Shown here piece after piece: positions 1-8,573 of a DNA stretch of 64,000 nt. Origin of the DNA: Streptomyces spiramyceticus (GTDB lineage: Bacteria; Actinomycetota; Actinomycetes; Streptomycetales; Streptomycetaceae). The stretch is taken from the NCBI RefSeq assembly GCF_028807635.1, contig NZ_JARBAX010000001.1:1563001-1627000 (forward strand), read 5' to 3'. The notes below the pieces were generated by a model. That model searched no databases, was not told the DNA's origin, and worked only from the letters and a program-made list of their open reading frames with translations. Position 1 is the first letter of the stretch. Every line of letters begins with the position of its first letter. The position numbers and the translations under genes were made by a program.

Positions 1-173
1 CCTGCATGATCGTGATCAGGGGTCGCTTCGGCACGGCAGCGTCGTAAAAGACAACAACACTGCGGCCGAAGGTCTCGCTGGCGGACTGAAAGGACCGTAG
101 GGCCCGAAATCATGTCCGCCTCCGGGCGCCGGCTGAGGCGTGCTCAGCAGTATGTCGACGGTCCGGCGAAGAG
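1..173. other. Left edge, no recognisable gene
   Basis: I see no credible coding region here. The long plus-strand frame entering this stretch is very arginine-rich and antisense to the permease gene, so it was rejected. The region lies downstream of the leftward permease gene and may hold its terminator or the end of a gene outside the window. Confidence 0.4.
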
Positions 174-995
174 CTACTCCCCTTCTGCTCCGTACAGGGT
201 ACGCGACCGGTACAGCCGCCCCCGCGCCACCAGCTCCAGCACCACAGCGACCGCCACCGCCTGAACCGCGAGCAGCGCGACCAGCACGAACAGCTGCACA
301 ATCCCGGCGAGCATCGGCGACGCCCCGCCCAGCAGCATGCCGACGAACGCGCCCGGCAGGGTGACCAGGCCCACCGTCCTGGTCTGGTCGAGGCCCGGCA
401 GCAGCGCGTCCGACGCGGCGGGGCGGGCGATCTCCAGCCGGGCCTCGCGGTCCAGCAGGCCGATCGCCATCCCCGCCTCCACCTCCCCGTGGCGCGTCGC
501 CAGCTCGTCGAGTGCCCGGCGTCCGCCCAGCACCGTCGCGGTGAGCGCGCCGCCGATGAGGATGCCGGTCACGGGGACGAGCGCGATGCCGTCGGGCGGT
601 ACGAGCCCGGTCAGCAGGAGCGCCGCGACAACGGGGGCGACGCCCGCGCCGATCGGCAGGGCGGCCCACCACCAGGTCGCGTTGTCGGTGATACGGCGCC
701 CTGCGGTGCGTACGGCGACGGCGTACATCAGCGTCAGGAACGCGAGCAGCAGCCACCCGGACCGTACGACCCACCCGATCAGGAGGGCCACGGCGACGAG
801 CTGGACGGCGGCGCGCAGGCCCGCGACTGCAACGGCGCGGGACCGGCTGCCGCGGCTTCCGTCCTCGGAGAGGCGGGCGAACGCGACCACTGTCACGGCG
901 ACGGCGAGCAGCACGGCAAGGACGGCGCCCAGGGTGAAGTTGACGGGCAGTAGAACCTGGTCGGCGGCGAGAGGGCGTACAGGCAGGGCGGGCAC
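174..995 (-). CDS. FetB-like (UPF0014) membrane permease
   Basis: 273 aa, about seven hydrophobic segments, starting at an ATG. It matches the UPF0014/FetB family, permease components of small ABC exporters linked to iron efflux and oxidative-stress tolerance in Escherichia coli. Visible family features are an N-terminal helix with an R-AAVQLVAVA stretch, the cytoplasmic ALDELATRHGEVEAGMAIGL segment, and the late LPGAFVGMLLGGASPMLAG motif before two closing helices. The length is typical. The partner ATPase (FetA) is not next to it on the right; it could lie beyond the left edge or elsewhere. The substrate is inferred from the family only. Confidence 0.85.
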   Translation of the reverse strand: MPALPVRPLAADQVLLPVNFTLGAVLAVLLAVAVTVVAFARLSEDGSRGSRSRAVAVAGLRAAVQLVAVALLIGWVVRSGWLLLAFLTLMYAVAVRTAGRRITDNATWWWAALPIGAGVAPVVAALLLTGLVPPDGIALVPVTGILIGGALTATVLGGRRALDELATRHGEVEAGMAIGLLDREARLEIARPAASDALLPGLDQTRTVGLVTLPGAFVGMLLGGASPMLAGIVQLFVLVALLAVQAVAVAVVLELVARGRLYRSRTLYGAEGE

Positions 996-1171
996 GGCCC
1001 AACTCTAGGGCGGTGGGGGAACCGTGTCGGGACGTCAGAACACTTGATGTGACGTGCTCATGTCGCCACCCTGTTACCTGGCGCCCATCCCCAGGAAACC
1101 TGGCGCCGCCACGATGGCCGGGCCCCAACAGGGGCAGTCCGGCCAAGGCCCCCCACATCAAGGGAGTTCGC

Positions 1172-1816
1172 ATGTCAGGTGTCTACGCGCGTCGAATAGC
1201 CGTGCTCTTCGCGTCCGTCGCCATGACCTTCACCGGCCTTCTGGCCACCGCCCCGGCCGCCCAGGCGGCCCCGCCGACCCCCATCAGCGCCTCCGCCGCC
1301 CGCTCGTACCTGGCCACGGTGACCCCCAAGGCGGAAGGTTCCTCCAGCGGCTACAGCCGTGACCTCTTCCCGCACTGGAGCACGGTGTCCGGCACGTGCA
1401 ACACCCGCGAGACCGTCCTCAAGCGCGACGGCGTGAACGTCGTCCAGGACTCCTCCTGCGCGGCCGTCAGCGGCAGCTGGTACTCCGAGTACGACGGCGC
1501 CACCTGGACCGCCGCCTCCGACCTCGACATCGACCACGTCGTCGCACTCGCCGAGGCCTGGCGCTCCGGCGCCAACTCCTGGACCACCTCCAAGCGCCAG
1601 CAATTCGCCAACGACCTCACCCGCCCGCAGCTCATCGCCGTCACCGACAACGTCAACCAGGCCAAGAGCGACCTCGACCCGGCCGAGTGGCTGCCGCCGC
1701 TGACGTCCTACCGCTGCTACTACGCCCGGATGTGGGTCCACGTGAAGCAGTACTGGGGCCTCAGCATGGACTCCGCCGAGAAGTCCGCCCTGCAGTCCGT
1801 CCTCAACGGCTGCTGA
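1172..1816 (+). CDS. Secreted HNH-family (DUF1524) nuclease
   Basis: 214 aa. The ATG is chosen because AGGGAG lies just upstream and a Sec signal peptide follows at once (basic n-region, hydrophobic core to about residue 30, AQA-A cleavage near residue 32). The mature protein carries the DUF1524-type core with DIDHVVALAEAW near residues 119-130, which includes the DHVV metal and catalytic histidine, followed by VTDNVNQAKSDLDPAEW near 158-173, which supplies the Asn of the HNH motif. Cysteines at about 76, 96, 182 and 214 suggest disulfides, as in exported nucleases. Probable role: extracellular DNA or RNA degradation. No linked immunity gene is visible. Confidence 0.88.
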   Translation: MSGVYARRIAVLFASVAMTFTGLLATAPAAQAAPPTPISASAARSYLATVTPKAEGSSSGYSRDLFPHWSTVSGTCNTRETVLKRDGVNVVQDSSCAAVSGSWYSEYDGATWTAASDLDIDHVVALAEAWRSGANSWTTSKRQQFANDLTRPQLIAVTDNVNQAKSDLDPAEWLPPLTSYRCYYARMWVHVKQYWGLSMDSAEKSALQSVLNGC

Positions 1817-1846
1817 CACCTGGGTGTAGCGGAACCTAGCCGATCT

Positions 1847-1885
1847 CCTCCGTCGTTCCGTACCGTACGTGCGGGACGACGGAGG
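1847..1885 (+). promoter_or_regulatory. Hairpin overlapping the phosphatase ribosome site
   Basis: CCTCCGTCGT at 1847-1856 is perfectly complementary to ACGACGGAGG at 1876-1885, so a stem of at least 10 bp can form between the nuclease and phosphatase genes. The right arm contains the GGAGG ribosome-binding site of the next gene (ATG at 1896). It may end the upstream transcript, hide the ribosome site, or both. No clear T-tract follows. Confidence 0.5.
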
Positions 1886-1895
1886 GGACATTGCA

Positions 1896-3644
1896 ATGGC
1901 AGCAGGGCTGCGCCTGGGACCACTGCTGCGGCACGTCGACCGCGAGGCCGGTGACGCCGCGACCGTATGGGTCGAGGCGGACCGGCCCTGTACGGCGGAG
2001 GTGCGGTGCGAGGAGGGCGGCGCGGGCGGCTCGTCCCGTACGTTCCACATCGAGGGCCACCACTACGCGCTGGTCACGGTGACGGGGCTGCGCCCGGGCT
2101 CCGAGACGGCGTACGAGGTGCTCCTCGACGGGCGCCGGGTGTGGCCGCTCGAAGACTCCCGCTTCCCCCCGAGCACCATCCGTACACCCTCGATACCTGC
2201 GGCGGAGGTGCGTGTCTCCTTCGGCTCCTGCCGGTGGACCGCACCGCCCGCCGGCGAGAGGGACCCCGTCGGCCCCGACGCCCTGGACACGCTCGCCGCA
2301 GGCCTCGCCGCCGACCCGACGGCGGTGCGTCCGGACGTACTGATCCTGCTGGGCGACCAGGTGTACGCCGACGAGACGTCGAAGGCGACGCGGCGCTGGC
2401 TGGCCGCGCGGCGGGATCTGCGGGAGCCTTCCCCAAGCTCTCGGCTTCGCTCGAGCAGGGGAGACCCCATTGGCGCGGAGGTCGCGGACTACGAGGAGTA
2501 CACCCGGCTCTATTACGAGTCGTGGCTCGACCCCGAGGTCCGCTGGCTGCTGTCCACCGTCCCCAGCTGCATGATCTTCGACGACCACGATGTGATCGAC
2601 GACTGGAACACCAGTGCGTCATGGCTGGCCGAGATGCGCGCCACGCCCTGGTGGCGGGAGCGGGTGCTCAGCGGCCTGATGTCGTACTGGGTCTATCAGC
2701 ACCTGGGCAATCTCTCCCCCGCCGAGCTGGCGGCGGACGAGCTGTACGCGGCCGTACGGTCCACCCCCGACGGAACGGACGCCCTCCGCCGCTTCTCGGC
2801 GCAGGCCGACGCCGACCCGGCGTGCGCGCGCTGGAGCTACCGCCGCGACTTCGGCCGGGTACGGCTCCTCATGGTCGACACGCGCGCGGCCCGTGTCCTG
2901 GACGAGGGCAATCGGGCGATGCTCCACGACGCCGAGGCGCAGTGGGTGCACGATCAGGCGCTGGAGGACCCGGGATCGTACGACCACCTCCTCATCGGCA
3001 CCTCCCTGCCGTGGCTGCTGCCGCCGCTCATCCATGACGCGGAGGGGTGGAATGCCGCACTGTGCCGGGGCGAACGCGGCGCGCAGTGGGAACGTTTCGG
3101 CGAGGACCTGCGCCGCAGGTCGGACCTGGAGCACTGGGCGGCTTTTCCGGCGTCCTTCGAGTGGCTCACCGGGCTTATAGAGAAGGCCGGTTCCGGCCCC
3201 GCTGCCCCGGCCACCATCTGCGTGCTTTCGGGCGATGTGCACCATGCGTACGTCGCCGAGCCGACCTGGCTCGACGGCCGCGTGGAGGCGGGACCGGCAG
3301 CGCGGGTGCTCCAACTGACCTGCTCCCCTGTGCACAACAGAATTCCCCGCTCCATACGCCTCGGTTTCCGTTTCGGATGGAGCGGAACGGGACGGCGGCT
3401 GGGCCGCTTTCTTGCCCGGCACGGGAGGGTGGACACGCCGCGGATCGACTGGCGCAAGACGTCCGGGCCGTGGTTCGGCAACCAACTGATGACGCTGACT
3501 CTGCGGGGACGGTCGGCGGCGCTGAGGCTGGACCAGGCGCGGGCCAAGCGGGGCTGGAGCCTGGTCGGGAATGGGGGCAGGAGCCGGGGCGCGGGTGCGC
3601 GGCTCGCGGCCGTACTGGAGCGGGACCTTACAGAGAGACAGTGA
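1896..3644 (+). CDS. PhoD-like metallophosphatase, short repeat inserted
   Basis: 582 aa, cytoplasmic because no signal peptide is seen. The start ATG follows GGAGGGG. It shows the PhoD-like calcineurin metallophosphatase pattern: an N-terminal Ig-like domain (about 1-100), then FGSCRW, the metal-binding LLGDQVYADE, FDDHDVIDDW, and VLSGDVHHAY near the end of the catalytic core. The substrate is a phosphomono- or diester by family and unknown in detail. At residues about 178-192 a foreign-looking SSRLRSSRGDP segment is encoded by a palindromic element that recurs elsewhere in this window; it sits between two conserved blocks and keeps the frame. The stop codon lies in the first unit of a 20-bp tandem repeat. 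Confidence 0.88.
   Translation: MAAGLRLGPLLRHVDREAGDAATVWVEADRPCTAEVRCEEGGAGGSSRTFHIEGHHYALVTVTGLRPGSETAYEVLLDGRRVWPLEDSRFPPSTIRTPSIPAAEVRVSFGSCRWTAPPAGERDPVGPDALDTLAAGLAADPTAVRPDVLILLGDQVYADETSKATRRWLAARRDLREPSPSSRLRSSRGDPIGAEVADYEEYTRLYYESWLDPEVRWLLSTVPSCMIFDDHDVIDDWNTSASWLAEMRATPWWRERVLSGLMSYWVYQHLGNLSPAELAADELYAAVRSTPDGTDALRRFSAQADADPACARWSYRRDFGRVRLLMVDTRAARVLDEGNRAMLHDAEAQWVHDQALEDPGSYDHLLIGTSLPWLLPPLIHDAEGWNAALCRGERGAQWERFGEDLRRRSDLEHWAAFPASFEWLTGLIEKAGSGPAAPATICVLSGDVHHAYVAEPTWLDGRVEAGPAARVLQLTCSPVHNRIPRSIRLGFRFGWSGTGRRLGRFLARHGRVDTPRIDWRKTSGPWFGNQLMTLTLRGRSAALRLDQARAKRGWSLVGNGGRSRGAGARLAAVLERDLTERQ
2428..2472 (+). repeat. Palindromic mini-element copy 1, in phosphatase gene
   Basis: The segment runs from CCTTCCCCAAGCTC to GGGGAGACCCCATTGG and can fold as a hairpin (TCCCC with GGGGA, AGCTC with CGAGC). 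The same sequence in reverse complement makes up the nested copies at 53714-53798, and a variant lies at 37188-37236. It is inserted in frame within a coding region. Confidence 0.8.
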
Positions 3645-3690
3645 CCCTTGACAGAGGGACCGTGATCCTTGCAGAGGGACCGTGATCCTT
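3631..3690 (+). repeat. Tandem 20-bp repeat spanning a stop codon
   Basis: Three consecutive units of about 20 bp share the core CAGAGGGACCGTGATCCTTG. The first (from 3631) is diverged and contains the phosphatase stop codon at 3642-3644; the second and third (3652-3671, 3672-3690) are nearly identical. No terminator-like symmetry was seen. Confidence 0.85.
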
Positions 3691-3747
3691 CCCACAGCGG
3701 ACGAAGATCCTCCGTGACAGGGCTACGACTTCCGGCTCTCCCCCGGC

Positions 3748-5706
3748 ATGATGAGCCGGACCCTCCGCTTCCAGCGCCCCACCGCCCCGGGAGTCACCGT
3801 TTTGTCCGCAGTACGCCATGCCCTCGCTGTCGTGGGCGCCGGTCCCCGAGGCACCAGCGTGCTCGAAAGGCTCTGTGCCTCCGTGCCCGCACTGACCCCG
3901 GACGTCCGGCTGACGGTGCATGTCGTCGACCCGGCGCCGCCGGGTGCGGGCCGGGTCTGGCGGACGGAGCAGCCCGCCGACCTGCTGATGAACACGGTCG
4001 CCTCGCAGGTCACACTCTTCACCGACGAGAGCGTCGACTGCGCGGGTCCGATACGGCCGGGCCCGAGCCTGTACGAATGGGCGACGGCACCCACGCGTAC
4101 CAACGCCACGACAACGGACACGGCGCTCGGCCCCGACGACTACCCCACCCGCGCCTGCTACGGCCGCTATCTGGAGTGGGTGTTCCGCCAAGTGGTGTGC
4201 GGCGCCCCCGAGTCGGTGACGGTTCAGGTGCATTCCGCACGGGCCGTACGCCTCCAGGACGCCCCGGACGGCACGCAGAGCCTCGCGCTCGACAACGGCC
4301 TCACGCTGACCGGCCTGAGCGCGGTCGTACTGGCCCAGGGCCATCTGCCGGTGCACCCGGGCAAGTCGGAGTCGCACCTCACCGCGTACGCCGCCCGCCA
4401 CGGTCTGCGCCACCTGCCACCCGCGAACCCCGCCGACCTCGATCTCTCCGCCCTCGCGCCCGGCGAACCGGTCCTGCTCCGGGGCCTCGGCCTCAACTTC
4501 TTCGATCACATGGCGCTGTTGACATCGGGCCGGGGCGGCACTTTCACGCGCGGCTCCGACGGCACCCTCACCTACCATCCGTCCGGCCGCGAGCCGCGCC
4601 TTTACGCGGGGTCGCGGCGCGGGGTGCCGCACCAGGCGCGCGGCGACAACGCCAAGGGCCCGTACGGCAGGCACACCCCGCTGCTCCTGACCCCCACCAC
4701 GATCGCGGCATTCCGGGCCCGCGCGGACGCGGGTGATCCGCCGGACTTCCTGGCCGAGATATGGCCGCTGGTGGCAAAGGAGGTGGAGACGGTCTACTAC
4801 GAGACGCTGCAAGCCACGCGACTGCGCACGACCGCCACCACGGCCTTCCGCGAACGCTTCCTCGCCACGGCACACCACAGCCCCGAAGAGGCCGCTGTAC
4901 TGGACGCCTTCGGCATCCCGCACCAGGAACGCTGGTGCTGGAACCTGACCGCCCGCCCGTACACCGGCCGCACCTTCCACAACCCGGCCGACCACCGCGC
5001 CTGGCTCCTGCACCACCTCCGCCGGGACGCGGCGCACGCGGCGCTCGGCAATGTCGCGGGCCCGCGCAAGGCCGCCCTCGACGTACTGCGCGACCTGCGC
5101 AACGAACTGCGCCGGATAGTGGACCACGCAGGCCTGCCGGGCGCGTCCCGACGCAACCACCTGGACCGCTGGTACACGCCGCTCAACGCCTTCCTCTCCA
5201 TCGGGCCGCCGCGCCGCAGGATCGAGGAGATGACCGCCCTGATCGAGGCGGGCGTACTGGATGTGGTCGGTCCGCGCATGACGGTAGGGACGGTGGACGG
5301 CGCCTTTGTCGCATCGTCACCCGACGTACCGGGCTCCGAAATCACGGCGACGACACTCGTCGAGGCGCGGCTGCCGGAGCCGGATTTGCGGCGTACGTCC
5401 GACGAACTCCTCGCGAGCCTGCTGAAGACGGGCCAGTGCCGCCCGCACACGGTCGACGGTTACGAGACGGGCGGCCTGGACGTAACTCGCCGCCCGTACC
5501 GCTTGATTGACCACCGGGGCGAGGCACACCCGCACCGCTTCGCCTTCGGGGTGCCGACGGAGGGTGTGCACTGGGTGACGGCGGCGGGCGCCAGGCCGGG
5601 CGTCGACTCGGTGACGCTGACGGATGCGGACGCGGTGGCGCGGGCGGCGCTGCGGGCGACGACGGCAGTACGTACGACCGAACTCCTGACGTCGTCGCGC
5701 CCCTGA
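3748..5706 (+). CDS. FAD/NAD(P)-binding family protein
   Basis: 652 aa. A Rossmann dinucleotide motif VVGAGPRGTSVLERL lies at about residues 28-42, followed by WRTEQPADLLMNTVASQ, as in the FAD-NAD(P)-binding (PF13454) family of large actinobacterial oxidoreductases. The GAGPRG fingerprint and the later LAQGHLPVHPGK segment fit an FAD-dependent enzyme, but the substrate cannot be read from sequence. Start codon choice is uncertain: ATGs at 3748 and 3751 and a TTG at 3801 are possible, and the protein proper seems to begin near residue 24 (HALAVVGAG). It is monocistronic by spacing. Its stop codon lies inside a run of degenerate repeats. Confidence 0.8.
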   Translation: MMSRTLRFQRPTAPGVTVLSAVRHALAVVGAGPRGTSVLERLCASVPALTPDVRLTVHVVDPAPPGAGRVWRTEQPADLLMNTVASQVTLFTDESVDCAGPIRPGPSLYEWATAPTRTNATTTDTALGPDDYPTRACYGRYLEWVFRQVVCGAPESVTVQVHSARAVRLQDAPDGTQSLALDNGLTLTGLSAVVLAQGHLPVHPGKSESHLTAYAARHGLRHLPPANPADLDLSALAPGEPVLLRGLGLNFFDHMALLTSGRGGTFTRGSDGTLTYHPSGREPRLYAGSRRGVPHQARGDNAKGPYGRHTPLLLTPTTIAAFRARADAGDPPDFLAEIWPLVAKEVETVYYETLQATRLRTTATTAFRERFLATAHHSPEEAAVLDAFGIPHQERWCWNLTARPYTGRTFHNPADHRAWLLHHLRRDAAHAALGNVAGPRKAALDVLRDLRNELRRIVDHAGLPGASRRNHLDRWYTPLNAFLSIGPPRRRIEEMTALIEAGVLDVVGPRMTVGTVDGAFVASSPDVPGSEITATTLVEARLPEPDLRRTSDELLASLLKTGQCRPHTVDGYETGGLDVTRRPYRLIDHRGEAHPHRFAFGVPTEGVHWVTAAGARPGVDSVTLTDADAVARAALRATTAVRTTELLTSSRP

Positions 5707-5816
5707 CGGTCCGTCGCGCCCTCTGGCGACTCGCCGCGCCCCTCCCTGACTATTCGTCGCGCCGCTCCCCGACTATTGGTCGCGCCGCTCCCCGGCTATT
5801 CGTCGCGGCCCCTGAC
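5691..5816 (+). repeat. Degenerate tandem repeats after the FAD-protein gene
   Basis: Six units of 17-23 bp share a TCGTCGCGCC core and end in CTGAC, CCGAC or similar; boundaries are near 5708, 5731, 5751, 5774 and 5797. The first unit contains the stop codon of the preceding gene. Units four and five differ at only a few bases. Confidence 0.8.
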
Positions 5817-5916
5817 GATCTCCGCCGATATGACAGGCGTACGCTGTATGGCTGTACAGCCGCCCCTGCCGCTCCCCTGCGACGTCGCGGCGTTCTTCAC
5901 GAACCGGGGAGTCACG

Positions 5917-6552
5917 TTGTTCGAAAGTGTGGGGGCGCTGACCGGCAGCCCGTGGATCTACGCGGTGGTAGCGCTCTCCGTGGTCCTGGACGTCTTCCTC
6001 CCCGTCCTCCCCAGCGGAGTCCTGGTCATCACGGCCGCGACAGCCGCTGCCGCAGGCTCGACCACGGCCGCCGGGGCCACCGGCCAGGTCGCGCACCAGG
6101 TGCCCGACATCCTCGCCCTGATGGTGTGCGCGACGACCGCGTCCGTACTGGGCGACCTGGTGGCGTACCGCCTGGCCTGGCGCGGCGGCGAACGCCTGGA
6201 CCGCGCCATCGCCCGCTCCCGCCGCCTGACCTCGGCGCAGGAACGTCTCGGCACGGCACTCGGCCGGGGCGGCGGCATCCTGGTGGTCATCGCCCGCTTC
6301 GCCCCGGCCGGCCGCTCGGTGGTCTCCCTCGGCGCGGGCGCGGCCCACCGCAAGGTGAAGGAGTTCCTGCCGTGGTCGGCCCTGGCGGGCATGGCCTGGG
6401 CGGGCTACAGCGTGGGCCTCGGCTACTTCGGCGGACAGTGGCTCGGCGCGACGTGGCTGGCGGCGGCGGTGTCGGTACTGGCCCTGTTCGGAGCGGGCTC
6501 ACTGGCGGCCCTTTTGATACGGCGCCCGGCCAGGGTCCCGGTAACCCCGTAA
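5917..6552 (+). CDS. DedA/VTT-domain membrane protein
   Basis: 211 aa from a TTG at 5917 preceded by GGGGAG; in-frame ATGs at 5776, 5830 and 5848 would add an N-terminal extension without membrane character. Hydrophobic segments and the pattern ...LPSGVLVITAATAAAAG..., GDLVAYRLAWRGGERL and IVIARFAPAGRSVVSLGAGAAH-like text match the DedA (SNARE-associated, VTT) family, including the conserved R-F-x-P-x-G-R motif on the second re-entrant region. Members act as lipid scramblases or undecaprenyl-phosphate flippases or in membrane homeostasis. The gene converges on the DUF2277 gene with a 12-bp gap. Confidence 0.82.
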   Translation: MFESVGALTGSPWIYAVVALSVVLDVFLPVLPSGVLVITAATAAAAGSTTAAGATGQVAHQVPDILALMVCATTASVLGDLVAYRLAWRGGERLDRAIARSRRLTSAQERLGTALGRGGGILVVIARFAPAGRSVVSLGAGAAHRKVKEFLPWSALAGMAWAGYSVGLGYFGGQWLGATWLAAAVSVLALFGAGSLAALLIRRPARVPVTP

Positions 6553-6564
6553 CCCTTCAGTCGC

Positions 6565-6792
6565 CTACGCCTTCGCTCTCGCGGCCCCGCGCACCTCAAG
6601 CCCGGCGAGCAGCTTGCTGGTGGCCTCGGCGATGTCGGCGACGGCCTGGTCGAAGACGTCCCGATTGTGGGCGGCGGGGGCCCGGAATCCGGAGACTTTA
6701 CGTACGTACTGGAGGGCAGCGGCGGTGACGTCCTCGTCGGTGGCCTCATGCTCCAGGACGGGCGGTCGGAGAGTCTTGATGCTGCGGCACAT
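6565..6792 (-). CDS. DUF2277 family small protein
   Basis: 75 aa. The ATG start gives the family-typical N-terminus MCRSIKTLRPPVL. The block AALQYVRKVSGFRAPAAHN, then FDQAVADIAEATSKLLAGLEVR, is the recognisable DUF2277 core. Function is unknown; members are short, soluble and widespread in actinobacteria and proteobacteria. It is an isolated gene converging with the DedA gene. Longer upstream starts exist but would add a basic, non-conserved leader. Confidence 0.85.
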   Translation of the reverse strand: MCRSIKTLRPPVLEHEATDEDVTAAALQYVRKVSGFRAPAAHNRDVFDQAVADIAEATSKLLAGLEVRGAARAKA

Positions 6793-7013
6793 ACAACGAC
6801 GGTAACGCCGGACGGCCGGTCGTGGGGCGCTGATTACCACTCGGACTCCACCGCTTCCGGCGTGCGCGCGAGGCCCGCGACCCGGCCGGCCGGGATCGTG
6901 GCCGAACTGTCATCGCCGCAGCTGAAGCGTTATCCACCGTCCTCTTCCGGCGAGACCCGGCGCTGTTACGTTCCTCTCTCAGCAGGACGGGCCCAACCAC
7001 CGAGGAACAAAAA

Positions 7014-7751
7014 ATGCACAGCACGGGCAGGCTCATGGCCGGCGCAGCAGCAGCGCTGTTGCTGGCCAAAGGGACCAGCGCCTGCTCCGAGCCGGGGCCG
7101 AGGAGTCCGGGGTCCCTCGTGAGTGATTCCGCCGCGCCACCGCACTCACCGACGGCGAGCGACAGTACGTCCCCGGGAGCTTCCGCTCCGTCGACGCCGA
7201 GTCCCACGGCGAAGCCCAAGGCCAAGAGCACCCCGCCCGCCTCACCGAGTAGCCGAACTCCGGAGGCCCCTCCTCCCGTACGGACTCTGCTCTCGATGTC
7301 CGCCGCCACCAACGGCGGCAGGCTCGATCTCGTACGCGGCGGAGCCGCCCAGGAGTTCACGGTCACCCTGCGCAACGGCAATACCAGGGCGTACGGACAC
7401 CTGCGCCTGGCTTTCCAGATGGAGAGCCTCCTGTACGAGCCGGGCGACGTGCGCGGTTCCGGTGAGCCCTTCGTACTGGAGCACTGGGACGATGCGGCGG
7501 GCGCCTGGCGCCGCACGGAGTTGCGCATCGCCAATGACGCCATGCCGTACGGGCAGTACGAGGGCGGCGCCCCACTCGCGCGGAACGCCGTACGCACCGA
7601 GCGCTACCGACTGCGCGCCGCTCCCGCCGGGCCGACGGGAAGCACGCCCGTCATGGTGCACCTGATCGACACGGACGCTCCTCGGACGGCATCCCCGGAG
7701 CAGTCCCGTCCGGCGTACGTCTACCTCCCGCACACCACACGAAGGCCCTGA
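7014..7751 (+). CDS. Secreted or lipid-anchored hypothetical protein
   Basis: 245 aa, ATG preceded by GAGGAAC. The N-terminus has a signal sequence (GRLMAGAAAALLLAKG) and a cysteine at residue 24 in TSAC, a poor but possible lipobox. Residues about 30-90 are a Pro/Ser/Thr-rich spacer, typical of a cell-wall-spanning linker. The C-terminal half (about 95-245) looks like one beta-rich domain with FTVTLRNGNTRAYGHLRLAF and ends YVYLPHTTRRP, suggestive of an extracellular Ig-like or DUF fold. I do not recognise the family. The sigma-factor remnant begins 6 bp after its stop codon. Confidence 0.65.
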   Translation: MHSTGRLMAGAAAALLLAKGTSACSEPGPRSPGSLVSDSAAPPHSPTASDSTSPGASAPSTPSPTAKPKAKSTPPASPSSRTPEAPPPVRTLLSMSAATNGGRLDLVRGGAAQEFTVTLRNGNTRAYGHLRLAFQMESLLYEPGDVRGSGEPFVLEHWDDAAGAWRRTELRIANDAMPYGQYEGGAPLARNAVRTERYRLRAAPAGPTGSTPVMVHLIDTDAPRTASPEQSRPAYVYLPHTTRRP

Positions 7752-7756
7752 GATAA

Positions 7757-8572
7757 CGGAACGCGGCCAGGTCGGCCTGGCTGCGCGCGAGCCGCGCCGA
7801 CACCAGCGGCGTAGAGAACCTCACTGGTTGGTTGACCACGGTGGTGTCACGGGTGTGCCTGAACATGCTGCGTACACGCCAGTCGCGGCGCGAGGACCCC
7901 CTCGAAGCTCAGGCGCCCGACCCGGCCGTCGGCCCCGAGGACGGACACGACCCAGAGGAGGAGGCGCTGCTGGCCGACTCGGTCGGGGTGGCGCTGCTGG
8001 TGGTGCTCGACACGCTGACGCCGGCCGAGCGGCTCGCCTTCGTACTGCACGACATGTTCTCCGTGCCCTTCGACGAGATCGGCCCGATGATCGAGCGTTC
8101 CCCGCCCGCCGCCAGGCAACTCGCGAGCCGCGCCCGCCGCCGGGTCAAAGAAGGCGCCGCCGTGCCGGACCCCGACCTGACCTGTCGGCGCCAAGTCGTC
8201 GAGGCGTTCCTGGCCGCCACCCGGGGCGGGGACTTCGAGGCGCTGGTCGCCCTGCTCCACCCGGACGTGGTGCTACGAGCCGACCGCGCGGTCGGCCCCA
8301 CCCTGGAGCCGATCGTGGTGCTCGGCGCCCACAGGGTGGCCACGGGCGCGATGGCCGCCGCGGGACGGGCCCGGTTCACGGGACTGGCGCTGGTCGACGG
8401 AACGGTCGGACTTGCGATGGCTCCCCACGGACGGCTGTTCCTGGTGCTCAGCTTCGCGATCACCGAGGGCAAGATCGCCGAAATCGACGTGATCGCCGAC
8501 CGGGACCACCTCGGCCGACTTGGCTTCGAACCTGGGAACCCCTCAGCCGGATGGCACCGGGCTGACCTCGGA
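7757..8572 (+). pseudogene. 5'-truncated ECF41/SigJ-like sigma factor
   Basis: In-frame translation from 7757 gives SAWLRASRADTSGVENLTGWLTT-type text, the end of sigma region 2 of ECF41/SigJ factors, directly after an in-frame TAA at 7754-7756. Everything upstream (regions 2.1-2.3) is missing. Region 4 (LDTLTPAERLAFVLHDMFSVPFDEI) and the SnoaL-like C-terminal domain (RRQVVEAFLAATRGGDFEALVALLHPDVVL) are intact up to IAEIDVIADRDHLGRLGF near 8530, where family proteins normally end. The original stop seems lost, and the frame runs on to 9067 through unrelated DNA. A TTG at 7832 could in principle start a fragment lacking promoter-recognition region 2. The deletion boundary lies against the preceding gene. 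Confidence 0.8.
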
Positions 8573-8573
8573 G

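Noticed and set aside
16..1173. Long minus-strand open frame of about 385 codons over the FetB-like gene
   Set aside because: Arginine- and proline-rich composition typical of a shifted frame in high-GC DNA; the FetB-like frame in the same place has clear family motifs.
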